The position numbers were made by a program, and so were the translations under genes. The notes beneath the pieces were generated by a model that was not told where the DNA came from, did no database searches, and saw only the letters and a list, made by a program, of their open reading frames with translations. Of a DNA stretch of 64,000 nucleotides, positions 43,422-52,321 are shown piece after piece (within the stretch, counting starts at the first letter, position 1; every line of letters starts with the position of its first letter). Source of the stretch: Pseudolabrys sp. FHR47. GTDB taxonomy: Bacteria; Pseudomonadota; Alphaproteobacteria; Rhizobiales; Xanthobacteraceae. The stretch is taken from assembly GCF_005153485.1 (NCBI RefSeq), contig NZ_CP039740.1, forward strand, positions 3,165,001-3,229,000, read 5' to 3'.

Positions 43422-43628
43422 TGGCGCCGGATGCCGCTGTGGGCGTCGGCCCAAACCGGCCATCAGCGCATCGCCGAGGAAAACACCATCCGCACCGCCA
43501 TCCGCGAACGGCACCGCGGCGGCGTCACGGTCGACGTCGCGTCGGACGAAGCGGTGCAGATGGTGATCGATGCCAATCTGCCGGCGGAGGAGCACGCGGC
43601 GTTCAGGCCGAAGGGACGGAGGCGGTGA
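43422..43628 (+). pseudogene. C-terminal fragment duplicate of the HTH protein at 37284
   Basis: From about 43431 the frame reads 'PLWASAQTGHQRIAEENT' and continues to the end as a match to the last 64 residues of the 37284-37955 protein. By hand alignment 50 of 64 residues are identical, with no gaps. The HTH half is missing; upstream sequence belongs to the tetR gene. An in-frame ATG at 43431 would give a 65-residue protein, so it could be a remnant or a functional stand-alone tail. Confidence 0.85.
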
Positions 43629-43654
43629 ACCTCCCTAGCCTCATATTGAAAATC

Positions 43655-43715
43655 CGCCGACCTCTCCCCGCCTCATCTTGGGGAGCGGCCGAGAGGCCGC
43701 GTCTCGAAGGATGAG
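43655..43715. repeat. REP-like palindrome ('GCGGCCGAGAGGCCGCGTCT' type)
   Basis: GCGGCC-GAGA-GGCCGC forms a tight hairpin and is followed by GTCTCGAAGGATGAG. A second copy (GCGGCC-GAAA-GGTCGC, then GTCTCGAAGGATGGG) lies at about 47333-47368. The rest of 43629-43857 shows no gene; it precedes the small exported protein at 43858. Confidence 0.75.
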
Positions 43716-43857
43716 CGGCTCCGCCTCCAGCGATTCACAATTCATCTCTGTCATTGACCCGGTATCGACGTCCGAAGTCGATGGTGTACGGCCGCACCGG
43801 AGCCAATTGACTCAAGCCGCCGCGCTGGCCCAATAATATCGTGGGGGTTGTGCAATC

Positions 43858-44253
43858 GTGTTGCGCGCGTTTCGGACATCGGGGCTGCATCTCGGCATCG
43901 CCGCGCTTTACGCGCTGGCGACAATCTTCGTCGGTCTGTCGCATCGCCCCGTCGCCGCAGCCTCTGTCGATTTGCCAACCAATCTTTCGGCCTATGCAAT
44001 CCCGGGCGCGACGGGCCTCGTTCTCTGTCTGAGTTCGGAGAATGAGGACGGGACAGGCAAAATCGCCGCGAAGGCCGGGCCGTGCGAAGCCTGCCGGCTC
44101 ACCGCCGCGCCGGGCCTCGTCGCGGTGCCCGACACCGGCTATCTCGTCGTCCGCTTCGCAACATTCGCCGTACCTTGCGTTGCCGCAAGCGTCGCGCCGA
44201 ACGGCATTACCCTCCACGACTACCAGTCTCGCGCCCCTCCTGGCGTCTCGTAA
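43858..44253 (+). CDS. Small exported Cys-containing protein (DUF2946-like) upstream of TonB receptor
   Basis: This 131-residue protein starts at GTG 43858 behind a GGGGG ribosome-binding site. It has an N-terminal hydrophobic segment ('LGIAALYALATIFVGLSH') and a Cys-x2-Cys in 'GPCEACRLTAAPGL'. Small proteins of this layout, often annotated DUF2946, commonly precede copper-related TonB receptor genes. The family match is by pattern only. It is 63 bases before the receptor and likely co-transcribed, and may handle metal in the periplasm. Confidence 0.65.
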   Translation: MLRAFRTSGLHLGIAALYALATIFVGLSHRPVAAASVDLPTNLSAYAIPGATGLVLCLSSENEDGTGKIAAKAGPCEACRLTAAPGLVAVPDTGYLVVRFATFAVPCVAASVAPNGITLHDYQSRAPPGVS

Positions 44254-44316
44254 CCACCCGGCGTCCTAGGCGCCGCTCACACGAGACATTTTTTCATCCC
44301 AGCGAGAGGAAGCGCA

Positions 44317-46485
44317 ATGCTTCGCAATCGACTCCTGGGCTCGGTCGCCATGGCGACGGGCCTGCTCATGGCTATGCCCATTCACGCGCAGCAGAACGAC
44401 GGCGTTACGCTGCGGCCCATTATCGTGACCCCCGTCGGGCCCGCGGCGACAACCGCACCGCAGGTCGATGGGCTTGAAACGCCGCTGTCGGCGACGACAC
44501 TTCAGCGTACCGATACAAAACCCGAAGCGGCGGCCAGCAGCGACACCGCCTCGGTCCTTGGCAATATCCCGGGCGTGAACGTGTACTCCGCCGGCGGCGT
44601 ATCCGGCCTCCCCGTTATCGACGGCTTTGCCGACGACCGCCTGAACATATTGATCGACGGCGCCAGCATCAGTTCGGCTTGCGCCAATCACATGAACCCG
44701 CCGCTCTCCTACATCGCGCCGCTGAACATCGGAAAGGTCGAGGTCCTGTCCGGCGTCACCCCGGTCAGCAAGGGCGGCGACAGCATCGGCGGCACCATCA
44801 TCGTCGACCGGCAGGCTCCGCAGTTCGCGGCCACCAAGGGCACTGTCCTCACCACGGGCGAGGTGTCGGCATTCTATCGCAGCGTCAACAACGGCTTTGC
44901 GACGGCAGGCAACGCCACCGTCGCAACCGACAAATTCAGCGTCAACTATCAGGGCGACTTCTCGCGCGGCGAAAACTACCGGGCCGGCAATGGCGAGAAA
45001 ATACGGTCCACGCTGTACGAGACGCAGAACCACGCCGCGACTTTGGCCTACCGCCACGACGGCCAGCTGCTCTCGTTGACCACGGCCATCCAGCACATTC
45101 CCTATCAGGGCTACGCCAATCAGCGCATGGACATGGTCGGCAACGACGCCGTGTCGCTGAACCTGAAATACAAGGGCGAATTCGCCTGGGGCACGATGGA
45201 CAGCCGAATCTACTGGCAGCAGACCCGGCACGAAATGGAATTTCTGGCCGACAAACAGCCGGCGCAGATGCCGATGGACACCAAGGGGACCGATCTCGGC
45301 TACTCGGTCAAGTTCGACATTCCCCTTACACGGGCCGACACGGTACGCGTCGGCAACGAGCTGCACAGCCAGCTGCTCGACGACTGGTGGCCGGCGATCG
45401 CCGGCAGCACGATGATGGGGCCCAACGACTACTGGAATATTCGCGACGGCCGACGCGACCGCATCGGCACGTTCGGCGAATGGGAGCGCAAGTGGTCATC
45501 GAGCTGGACCACCCTCGTCGGCGTCCGCAACGACACCGTCTGGTCGAACACCGGCGACGTTCAGCCCTATAACCCGGTGCCGAGCATGATGAACCCGAAC
45601 GCGAATGCCGCCACGGCGTTCAACGCCAAGGACCACGCCCGCCGCGACGTCAACTTCGACGCCACCGCGCTGGTCCGCTACACGCCGAGCCTCGGCAGCA
45701 GCTATGAGCTCGGCTATTCGCGCAAGACCCGCTCGCCCAATCTCTACGAGCGCTACGCCTGGGGCACCGGCGGCATGTCCTCGAGCATGACCGGGTGGTT
45801 CGGCGACGGCAACGGCTATGTCGGCAATCTCGATCTCAAGCCCGAGGTCGCCAACAATATCAGCTTCACGGCCGCATGGAGCGATCCCGCCGGCAAGAAA
45901 TGGGAGCTGAAGGTCAAGCCCTACTATTCCTACGTCGCGGATTTCATCGACGTGAACCGCTACGGCACTTTCACCGACAAGAACGGCGGCACTTTCCCGA
46001 TCCTGCAGTTCGCCAACCACAACGCGCGTCTCTACGGCGTCGATGCGTCGGGCCGCGTCAAGGTGCTCGAGCGGGCCCGTTGGGGCGAGTTCGCGCTGCT
46101 CGGCCAGTTCGCTTATGTGAACGGCAAGAACCTCGATACCGGCGATAATCTCTATCACATCATGCCGGTCAACGGGCGCATCGGCCTCGAGCAGAAGCTC
46201 GGCGACTGGACCAGCCTGGTCGAGACGCAGATGGTGGGCGCCAAATCGAACGTGCAGTCGCTGCGTCTCGAGCAGACAACGCCCGCCTATACGCTGGTCA
46301 ACTGGCGCGCGAGCTATACGTGGAAGAACCTGCGTTTCGACCTCGGCGTCGAGAACATCTTCGACAAGAACTACGCGCTGCCGCTCGGCGGCTTCGACTA
46401 CACCTACTACAAGGCGACCAGCACCCGGCGCCCCGTTCCGGGTCCGGGACGCAATGTCTATGCCGGGCTGACGGTGAAGTTCTGA
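44317..46485 (+). CDS. TonB-dependent receptor, copper-receptor (OprC/NosA)-like
   Basis: This 722-residue outer-membrane receptor has a signal peptide ('MLRNRLLGSVAMATGLLMAMPIHA'), the plug domain ('VLGNIPGVNVYSAGGVSGLPVIDGFADDRLNILIDG') and a barrel ending in 'RNVYAGLTVKF'. The plug segment 'SSACANHMNPPLSYI' resembles the Cys/Met copper-binding stretch of OprC and NosA, and further methionines occur in the loops ('GTGGMSSSMTGWFG', 'PAQMPMD'). GAGAGGAAG precedes the start. Copper uptake or copper-chelate uptake is therefore favoured over siderophores. A TlpA-like thioredoxin gene follows. Confidence 0.88.
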   Translation: MLRNRLLGSVAMATGLLMAMPIHAQQNDGVTLRPIIVTPVGPAATTAPQVDGLETPLSATTLQRTDTKPEAAASSDTASVLGNIPGVNVYSAGGVSGLPVIDGFADDRLNILIDGASISSACANHMNPPLSYIAPLNIGKVEVLSGVTPVSKGGDSIGGTIIVDRQAPQFAATKGTVLTTGEVSAFYRSVNNGFATAGNATVATDKFSVNYQGDFSRGENYRAGNGEKIRSTLYETQNHAATLAYRHDGQLLSLTTAIQHIPYQGYANQRMDMVGNDAVSLNLKYKGEFAWGTMDSRIYWQQTRHEMEFLADKQPAQMPMDTKGTDLGYSVKFDIPLTRADTVRVGNELHSQLLDDWWPAIAGSTMMGPNDYWNIRDGRRDRIGTFGEWERKWSSSWTTLVGVRNDTVWSNTGDVQPYNPVPSMMNPNANAATAFNAKDHARRDVNFDATALVRYTPSLGSSYELGYSRKTRSPNLYERYAWGTGGMSSSMTGWFGDGNGYVGNLDLKPEVANNISFTAAWSDPAGKKWELKVKPYYSYVADFIDVNRYGTFTDKNGGTFPILQFANHNARLYGVDASGRVKVLERARWGEFALLGQFAYVNGKNLDTGDNLYHIMPVNGRIGLEQKLGDWTSLVETQMVGAKSNVQSLRLEQTTPAYTLVNWRASYTWKNLRFDLGVENIFDKNYALPLGGFDYTYYKATSTRRPVPGPGRNVYAGLTVKF

Positions 46486-46498
46486 CCGTCATGACAAA

Positions 46499-46530
46499 GG
46501 TCTCGTCCCGGCGACAGACGGGACGAGACC
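46499..46530 (+). other. Intercistronic hairpin between receptor and TlpA-like genes
   Basis: GGTCTCGTCCC (46499-46509) pairs exactly with GGGACGAGACC (46520-46530) around a 10-base loop. There is no T-run, so it is more likely an mRNA-stabilising or attenuating hairpin than a full terminator. Confidence 0.7.
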
Positions 46531-46567
46531 GACCGCACCGAATGGCGCTCATGACGAAGGACCGATC

Positions 46568-47143
46568 ATGAAGACTGGGTTCATTCTTTCTATCGTCTTG
46601 GGCACGGCGCTCGCGATCGCGGGCGGCGTGCGCGCCGAGATCGTCGGCCCGCGCATCGAGCGGGCGGCCACCGAGGCGCAGATGCGCGCCTCGCTGCATT
46701 CGGTCAAGTTCGTCGATGAGGCGAACAGGCCGCTCGATCTCGCCGCCATCATCGCGAGCGGCAAGCCGACTTTGGTGTCGCTCTGGGCGCACTGGTGCCC
46801 GATCTGCCAGTCGGAACTGCCGGGCTTCCGCGCCATCGCGCAGGCCTGCCCCAACCGCTGGAATATCGTCTTCGTCTCGGCGCGGCACGACGACTACGCC
46901 AAGGACCTGGAAAAATTCAACAGGCAGGGCCTGCCCTGGCCGCTCTACAATGTGTCGCGCACCATGCTGGAAGACGGCGCGCCCTACGACACCTATCGCG
47001 CCTTCACCGGCGCGACGACCACCGGCCAGGTCATGACGCCGCTGCACTACTTCGTCGATACGCGCGGCCTGGTGACAAAGATCGTCAATGCGCGGCTCGA
47101 CCTGTCAACGCCGCAGGCGCTCGCGCTGGTGTGTGGCAAATGA
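46568..47143 (+). CDS. TlpA/redoxin-like periplasmic thiol-disulfide protein
   Basis: This 191-residue protein has a signal peptide ('MKTGFILSIVLGTALAIAGGVRA') and a thioredoxin fold with 'LVSLWAHWCPICQSELPGF' (active-site Cys-Pro-Ile-Cys), 'NIVFVSARHD' and a cis-proline-like region 'MTPLHYFVDTRGLV'. It follows the TonB receptor by 82 bases. In copper loci such proteins reduce metal-ligand cysteines or deliver copper; that role here is inferred from context. Confidence 0.85.
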   Translation: MKTGFILSIVLGTALAIAGGVRAEIVGPRIERAATEAQMRASLHSVKFVDEANRPLDLAAIIASGKPTLVSLWAHWCPICQSELPGFRAIAQACPNRWNIVFVSARHDDYAKDLEKFNRQGLPWPLYNVSRTMLEDGAPYDTYRAFTGATTTGQVMTPLHYFVDTRGLVTKIVNARLDLSTPQALALVCGK

Positions 47144-47250
47144 GGGCGTGAGGCACGGCGCTACGCGGGCGCGCCTCGAACGAAGGGCGGCCGAAGCGTC
47201 CCCCAACCCTACACGTCCCCGCACAAGCAGCCCGCAGTGCCCCGCCCTCC

Positions 47251-47370
47251 CGTTCGTCCCCGCGAAAGCGGGGACCCAGACTTTCTTTTGGCGCATCCGC
47301 GAATTCATGCCTCTCACCCGCCCTCACCCAGAGGAGCGGCCGAAAGGTCGCGTCTCGAAGGATGGGCAAA
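47251..47370. repeat. Repeat remnants within the 47144-47555 gap
   Basis: The 412-base gap between the thioredoxin-like gene and the restriction-modification gene holds no convincing gene. It contains a half-unit 'CGTCCCCGCGAAAGCGGGGA' (near 47254) related to the 35906 repeat, and a REP-like copy at about 47333-47368 related to that at 43655. No tRNA-like structure or direct-repeat insertion site is apparent. The last 180 bases have no clear promoter; GGGAG at about 47543 is the ribosome-binding site of the next gene. Confidence 0.65.
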
Positions 47371-47555
47371 TCCATAGCCCTATGGAGCAGAACGAAATCC
47401 GGGATATCCTCAGCGGCCTGATTCATGGCTCCAACCGGGTAACGGTTGCCCCTTCTGTGCAAGTTCAGGTTGGGCTAGAAAAGCCGGAATGTTCGCGCTA
47501 CCAGGCACCTCTCGCGTCAATCTCGACCGCGCGCCTCAGCGCCGGGAGATAGCTC

Positions 47556-50500
47556 GTGTTTGACGACAGCCGGTCCTTTGTTACCCGAGCCTTCCTGCGC
47601 GCCGAGTTCGATCTCGACTATCGCGCCTATACGGCGGAGCGCGATGCCGAAATGCTTGCAAAATTGCGCGGCTGGGACGCCCGCCCTCCTCTCACGGAAA
47701 CGCAGGCCGAAGGGGCTTTTACTCAGACCTTCTTTGTCGAGCTGTGGGGCTACGGCGATGCCGGCCGTGTTGCACCCGATGAGCACACAATCATCGCCAA
47801 GCTGCCGGTTCCCGGCGAAGGCGCCGGCGGCGGAGCCGGTGAAGCCGATCTGGCGCTCGGTTGGTTTCGCGGCAGGCGGAATGCCATTCCGCAAGTCCTC
47901 TGTGAGTTCAAGGACATTCGCTCCCGGCTCGACGCCAAGCAGAACCGCAAGGGCAGTACCCGCACGCCGGTAGAGCAATGCCTGAACTACGTGCGCGGCG
48001 CACGACGCGGCCTGTTCGGCAACGAAACCGTCCAGCCTTGGTGGGGTCTTGTTACCGACATGAACGAGTTTCGCCTCTACTGGTGGGACCGGGCGCCGTC
48101 GGAATACATTCGCTTCATCATTCGGCGGGAGGACCTGCTTTCGGGCAGTTACGATCTCCTGGCAGATTCCGAAGATGCTCGCTTCGATAGGTACCTTTTC
48201 GCAAAGCTGTTTGCCCGTGACATGCTGCTGTCCGAAGCGGGTCGGCCGCAATTGCTGCGTCTTGTCGAGCGGCAGTGGGTAAGGGGCCGCAAGCTTGAAG
48301 GTGAATTCTACGACCGATATAAGGACGTCCGCGAGCGGCTGTTCAATGTCATCCGGCTGAATAACCCGGATTTTCCAGGCCGCCCTGGCGAATTGCTGCG
48401 GCTGACTCAGAAATTGCTTGATCGCTTCATTTTCGCATTCTTCTGCGAGGATATGGGCGAAAGGCTGATGTTCCCGCCGCAGCTGATCCGCGACTTCATG
48501 CGCAACCGCAGCAGTGAACCATTTTATGACGAGAATGGTTCTGAACTGTGGGAACAGTTCAAGCGTGTGTTCGAAAAAATGAACACCGGCGGCGCCTTGA
48601 ATCGGATCACCTTGCCAGAGATCAATGGCGGCCTGTTCCAGCCCGACCCACTGATCAACGGGCTGAACATTCCGAACCATGTCTTCGCAAAGGCGGGACA
48701 AGGCGCCAACGAGGCATCGCTCGAAAGCGACCGGCAGACGCTTCTGTATCTTTGTGGCGCCTATAATTACGCCGCGCGCGGTGACGTAAAGGAAAGTCTC
48801 AGCCTTTATACCCTCGGCCATATCTTCGAGCAGTCCATTACCGAACTGGAATATCGCGAGGGCGAGCTCGAAGGCCGCGATACGGTCGCGAAGCTGTCGA
48901 AACGCAAACGCGACGGCGTTTATTACACGCCGGAAGCTGTGGTGAACTATCTGGTTGAACAGACGCTCGGCCCATGGTTCGCGGACGCGAAGGCGACCTG
49001 CGGCTATCCGACCCCGGAAGAAGGCGCTCCGACGGCCGCGTCGGCCACAGCCTATGTTGAGCGCCTCAAGGCGATCCGTATCGTTGACCCGGCCTGCGGC
49101 TCGGGAGCGTTTCTCATCTCCGCGTTTCGACGGCTGTTGCAGGAGCGGGTCGCTGCCGAGCGCGATGTCGCACGGACGAACGGCGCCGTTCCGGGAGCCA
49201 TCGAGGAAGCGCCAATCATTGCACAAATCCTGCGCGACAACATTTATGGCGTCGACATCAATCCGGCCTCCGTCGAGATCGCGAAGCTGGCGCTATGGCT
49301 GCATTCCGCCCGCGCCTCGAAGCCGCTGTCGTCGCTGGAGCACACAATTCGCATTGGCAACAGCCTGGTCGGTCCGGACTTCTGGGCGGGGCGGCAGCGA
49401 ACCGCCGACGGCGATGAGCGCGTCAGGGCGTTCGACTGGCGCATCGCCTTTCCGGAAGTCTGGCCCAAAGGTGGCGATGGGGGTTTCGATATTGTGCTCG
49501 GCAATCCGCCTTATGTGAAGCTGCAGAACCTTATGACGGTCGATCCGGACGTGGTCGCCTATCTGTCGGCGGAACGCGGCGGCGACACCTACCAGAGCGC
49601 CCGCACCGGAAATTTCGACCTGTATCTTCCCTTTATCGAGAAAGGCCTGCGGCTGCTCGCGCCGGGCGGACGCATGGCCTACATCGCGCCAAGCCTCTGG
49701 ACCGTGAACCAGTATGGCGAAGGCCTGCGCGGCCTTGTGCGCCAGGGACAGCATCTCGATCGCTGGCTTGATTTCAAAGCTCACCAGATTTTTGAGGATG
49801 TCATTACCTATACGGCGTTGCAATTCTACACGCGCGAGCCGAACGACACTGTGCGCATAGCGACGGCGCCGAAGGGCGAGATGGCCGATATCGATTGGTC
49901 TAATGCGGAGCTCGCAGTTTCCTACGATGGGCTTCAGGAGTCCAAGGAGTGGCTGATGGCCACCGGAACAGAGCGAGCGCTTATCCGACGGCTGGCAGGA
50001 CACTGCGTGCGGCTTGATCATCCATCGATTACGAGCGGGATCATCGTCGGGATTCAAACGAGCGCCGACCATATCTATCACCTAGAAAGACTTGGGGCCG
50101 GCCGTTACAAATGCACGCCAAAAGGCAAAGGCGCCGCGTCATACGAGGTCATGATAGAAGATGAGATTATGAAGCCGCTCGTATCGGGCCCTGAGGCAAA
50201 ACGTTACGAAGATCCGGAGACCGCCACCTATCTGCTGTTCCCTTATGAGCGTGACGCTCGCGGCGTAATGAAATTGATCCCAACTGATGAAATGGAACAG
50301 CGATTCCCCTTGGCTTGGGCACATCTCCGCCGCTGGGAGCAAGAGTTACGGTCACGCGAGAAAGATGCTTTCAACGACGTGGCTTGGTATCGTTTCGGCC
50401 GAAACCAAAACCTCGACAAACAGGACGCCCCCAAACTGATAGTCGCCCAAACCGTGCCCGAGATGCGCGTTTGCGCCGACTTTCACGGAACGAAGTATCT

Positions 50501-51347
50501 AAATAACGTTCGTGTCAATGCTATCCTGGCCACTGAGCCCACAGATCAAAATTATCTGCTCAGCGTACTCAACGGCCCCGTTGTTGATTTTGTTTTTCGA
50601 CGTATCGGTAAACCGAAACAGGGCGGTTGGTACGAGGCTAACAAACAGTTTATTGCGCCTTTGCCTATTCCCAACACTTCGAGAGAATCCCGTACTGACC
50701 TCGCGATGCGTGCGCAGCGGCTCCAAGAGCGATGGACGCACCGCCGTCATCTCCTGCAGGAGGCGGCCAACAGATTATCCGTGCTGGCGCGCGCGCCACA
50801 CGAGGCTCGCTGGCTCTGGCCCGACCTCCCGACTTTGCCGGAGATTATCGAGCAGGCGCCCAAGGCGCTTCGCCTAACGACCGACCGCCGCAAATGGGCC
50901 AACGAACGGCTCGATGAAATTGAAGCGGCGCGTGTCGAGGCGTTGCAAGCGGCACTTGATCGCGGCGGGCGGCGCCAGGTACGTTTCGAGCGCGGCGAGC
51001 TTCGGCTTTATATGAGCGGCGCCGTCGCACTGGAAAAGATCTATCTCGATGAGGCCACCGGTCCCTTGGTGGCCGCCTACTGGCGCTGGCTTCTGCTGAG
51101 TGGAACCGCGCGCGAAGCCGAGAAATTTGCGAGTGAACTGCGCCGGCCGCCAGCCCCGACCGACGCCCCCGCCGCCACTCAGTTCATCGAGCGCGTCGCC
51201 GATTTGGCCGAAGAGGTTGCGGCCATCGAGGCCGACGAGCGGGCGTTGAACGAGATTCTCTACGATCTTTACGCCCTTACGCCCGACGAACGGAATCTTG
51301 TGGAGAACGAGCCCGGACGCCGTAACGCGGCACTGACTGCCGGGTGA
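47556..51347 (+). CDS. Single-chain restriction-modification enzyme (Eco57I-type methylase with N-terminal PD-(D/E)xK domain)
   Basis: The 1263-residue protein starts at GTG behind GGGAG. The N-terminal part contains a candidate nuclease core: Asp98 in 'GEADLALGW' and Glu117-x-Lys119 in 'VLCEFKDI'. A helical linker follows, then the N6-adenine methyltransferase with SAM motif I 'IVDPACGSGAFLISAF' (about residue 510) and motif IV 'LGNPPYVKL' (about 650). The last 500 residues include a target-recognition-like region. This order fits type IIG/IIL enzymes, which cut and methylate with one chain; BREX PglX-like or type I-like methylases are alternatives. The section coding for the recognition region (about 50.1-50.7 kb) is visibly less GC-rich. 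Confidence 0.87.
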   Translation: MFDDSRSFVTRAFLRAEFDLDYRAYTAERDAEMLAKLRGWDARPPLTETQAEGAFTQTFFVELWGYGDAGRVAPDEHTIIAKLPVPGEGAGGGAGEADLALGWFRGRRNAIPQVLCEFKDIRSRLDAKQNRKGSTRTPVEQCLNYVRGARRGLFGNETVQPWWGLVTDMNEFRLYWWDRAPSEYIRFIIRREDLLSGSYDLLADSEDARFDRYLFAKLFARDMLLSEAGRPQLLRLVERQWVRGRKLEGEFYDRYKDVRERLFNVIRLNNPDFPGRPGELLRLTQKLLDRFIFAFFCEDMGERLMFPPQLIRDFMRNRSSEPFYDENGSELWEQFKRVFEKMNTGGALNRITLPEINGGLFQPDPLINGLNIPNHVFAKAGQGANEASLESDRQTLLYLCGAYNYAARGDVKESLSLYTLGHIFEQSITELEYREGELEGRDTVAKLSKRKRDGVYYTPEAVVNYLVEQTLGPWFADAKATCGYPTPEEGAPTAASATAYVERLKAIRIVDPACGSGAFLISAFRRLLQERVAAERDVARTNGAVPGAIEEAPIIAQILRDNIYGVDINPASVEIAKLALWLHSARASKPLSSLEHTIRIGNSLVGPDFWAGRQRTADGDERVRAFDWRIAFPEVWPKGGDGGFDIVLGNPPYVKLQNLMTVDPDVVAYLSAERGGDTYQSARTGNFDLYLPFIEKGLRLLAPGGRMAYIAPSLWTVNQYGEGLRGLVRQGQHLDRWLDFKAHQIFEDVITYTALQFYTREPNDTVRIATAPKGEMADIDWSNAELAVSYDGLQESKEWLMATGTERALIRRLAGHCVRLDHPSITSGIIVGIQTSADHIYHLERLGAGRYKCTPKGKGAASYEVMIEDEIMKPLVSGPEAKRYEDPETATYLLFPYERDARGVMKLIPTDEMEQRFPLAWAHLRRWEQELRSREKDAFNDVAWYRFGRNQNLDKQDAPKLIVAQTVPEMRVCADFHGTKYLNNVRVNAILATEPTDQNYLLSVLNGPVVDFVFRRIGKPKQGGWYEANKQFIAPLPIPNTSRESRTDLAMRAQRLQERWTHRRHLLQEAANRLSVLARAPHEARWLWPDLPTLPEIIEQAPKALRLTTDRRKWANERLDEIEAARVEALQAALDRGGRRQVRFERGELRLYMSGAVALEKIYLDEATGPLVAAYWRWLLLSGTAREAEKFASELRRPPAPTDAPAATQFIERVADLAEEVAAIEADERALNEILYDLYALTPDERNLVENEPGRRNAALTAG

Positions 51348-51378
51348 ACTTCCGGCGCGATCCGCCTATGGTCTCGCC

Positions 51379-51636
51379 ATGAGTCAGCTTCCCCTCTTCC
51401 GTACCACCCGCTCAGAGCCGGAACAACGTTCTCCGGACCTCGTCCATATCCGCAAGAGCCTCAACCGCCTCCTGCGCATCGCCCGGGACGCGCAGATCAT
51501 GCCGTGGAGCGAAGGCGAAGCAGAAAGCTGGGAGAAGCTGTTCCCGCAACTCGCGGCTTCGTTACCCGCCGACGAGGCGGAGGAACTGACGTCGGAGTTC
51601 AAGAACGAACTAGTGCGCCTGCGAGCGGCTGGTTAA
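51379..51636 (+). CDS. Small hypothetical protein downstream of the restriction-modification gene
   Basis: This 85-residue acidic protein, 'MSQLPLFRTTRSEPEQRSPD' then 'HIRKSLNRLLRIARDAQIMPWSEGEAESWEKLFPQL', has no signal or membrane segment. It lies 31 bases after the large enzyme on the same strand, so co-transcription is likely. It could be an accessory or control protein of the system, but no HTH is evident and I do not recognise a family. Confidence 0.6.
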   Translation: MSQLPLFRTTRSEPEQRSPDLVHIRKSLNRLLRIARDAQIMPWSEGEAESWEKLFPQLAASLPADEAEELTSEFKNELVRLRAAG

Positions 51637-51641
51637 GCCCC

Positions 51642-51719
51642 CTACTCCTCCTTGAACCCGAGCTGCATCTCGTTGCCCTTGTCGCCGTAATAGCGGAACG
51701 GCAGGAACTTGCCGCTCAT
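51642..51719 (-). pseudogene. Duplicated 3' end of the cyanase gene (25 codons)
   Basis: The frame reads 'MSGKFLPFRYYGDKGNEMQL' then 'GFKEE' and a stop, against '[20 protein letters not shown]' then 'GFKEE' at the end of cynS: 22 of 25 residues are identical. The DNA match spans about 51634-51722 against 52467-52555, so it forms a direct repeat flanking the DUF6790 gene. Its ATG overlaps the DUF6790 stop (ATGA), so translation as a micro-protein is possible, but a remnant is more likely. Confidence 0.85.
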
Positions 51720-52240
51720 GCCAACGCTCCTTCCGGTCTCCCGCACTTCCACTGCAACCCCAACAGCACGACGCCGATAATCGGCAGCACGATGTCGCTG
51801 TAGAACATGATGCCGGCATTGCCGGGCGCCATGTTGTGGGTGAGCGCGATCTGATAGGCGTGGCCGATGGCCGCCCCGATGAGGAAGATGGCGGAGCCGA
51901 CGATGGCCGCGACGCGCAGCTCGAAGCTGCGGAACGCCGCGAAAAAGCCGATGAAGGCAAAGCCGAAGCTCGCCACGCCGACCTCGAGCTGGAACGGGCT
52001 GTCGGCCCAGCCGATATAGGCCGCCGCCATCTTGCCGAAGAAAACATGGAAGATGCCGTTGTAGAGATAGAGCACGCCGACGGTCCAGAACACGAACCAG
52101 GCGAGCAGTTTCTCCACGATCAGCACGCCGCCGAGCGGGCGCGGCGCGCGCATCAGCGCAACGCCCGCGCACGCAAGGCCGATGACGAAAAACGTCACCG
52201 TGAAATTGGTCATGACGGTGCGGATGACGCCTTCGATCAT
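51716..52240 (-). CDS. DUF6790-like four-helix membrane protein
   Basis: This protein of about 174 residues has several hydrophobic segments ('FTVTFFVIGLACAGVALM', 'EKLLAWFVFWTVGVLYLYNGIFHVFFG', 'VASFGFAFIGFFAAF', 'YSDIVLPIIGVVLLGLQW'). The conserved charged/aromatic pattern 'YNGIFHVFFG' resembles DUF6790. ATG 52240 starts just before the first helix; frames open further upstream run through a repeat and into cynS and are rejected. It lies downstream of cynS on the same strand, separated by a composite repeat. Function is unknown; a link to cyanate or its products is only positional. Confidence 0.72.
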   Translation of the reverse strand: MIEGVIRTVMTNFTVTFFVIGLACAGVALMRAPRPLGGVLIVEKLLAWFVFWTVGVLYLYNGIFHVFFGKMAAAYIGWADSPFQLEVGVASFGFAFIGFFAAFRSFELRVAAIVGSAIFLIGAAIGHAYQIALTHNMAPGNAGIMFYSDIVLPIIGVVLLGLQWKCGRPEGALA

Positions 52241-52321
52241 CGGCCTTTCCTCGCGGTTTCGCCGCGTCATGGTAAGGCGGGCGGCAATCGCGGGCAACGC
52301 GAGCAGTGAGACGCTTTCTTC

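Noticed and set aside
46499..46530. Terminator separating the TonB receptor from the TlpA-like gene
   Set aside because: The stem is strong but no T-run follows, and the next gene is co-oriented and functionally plausible in the same operon.
47144..47555. Possible tRNA or attachment site before the restriction-modification gene
   Set aside because: No cloverleaf, no flanking direct repeats and no integrase gene were found.
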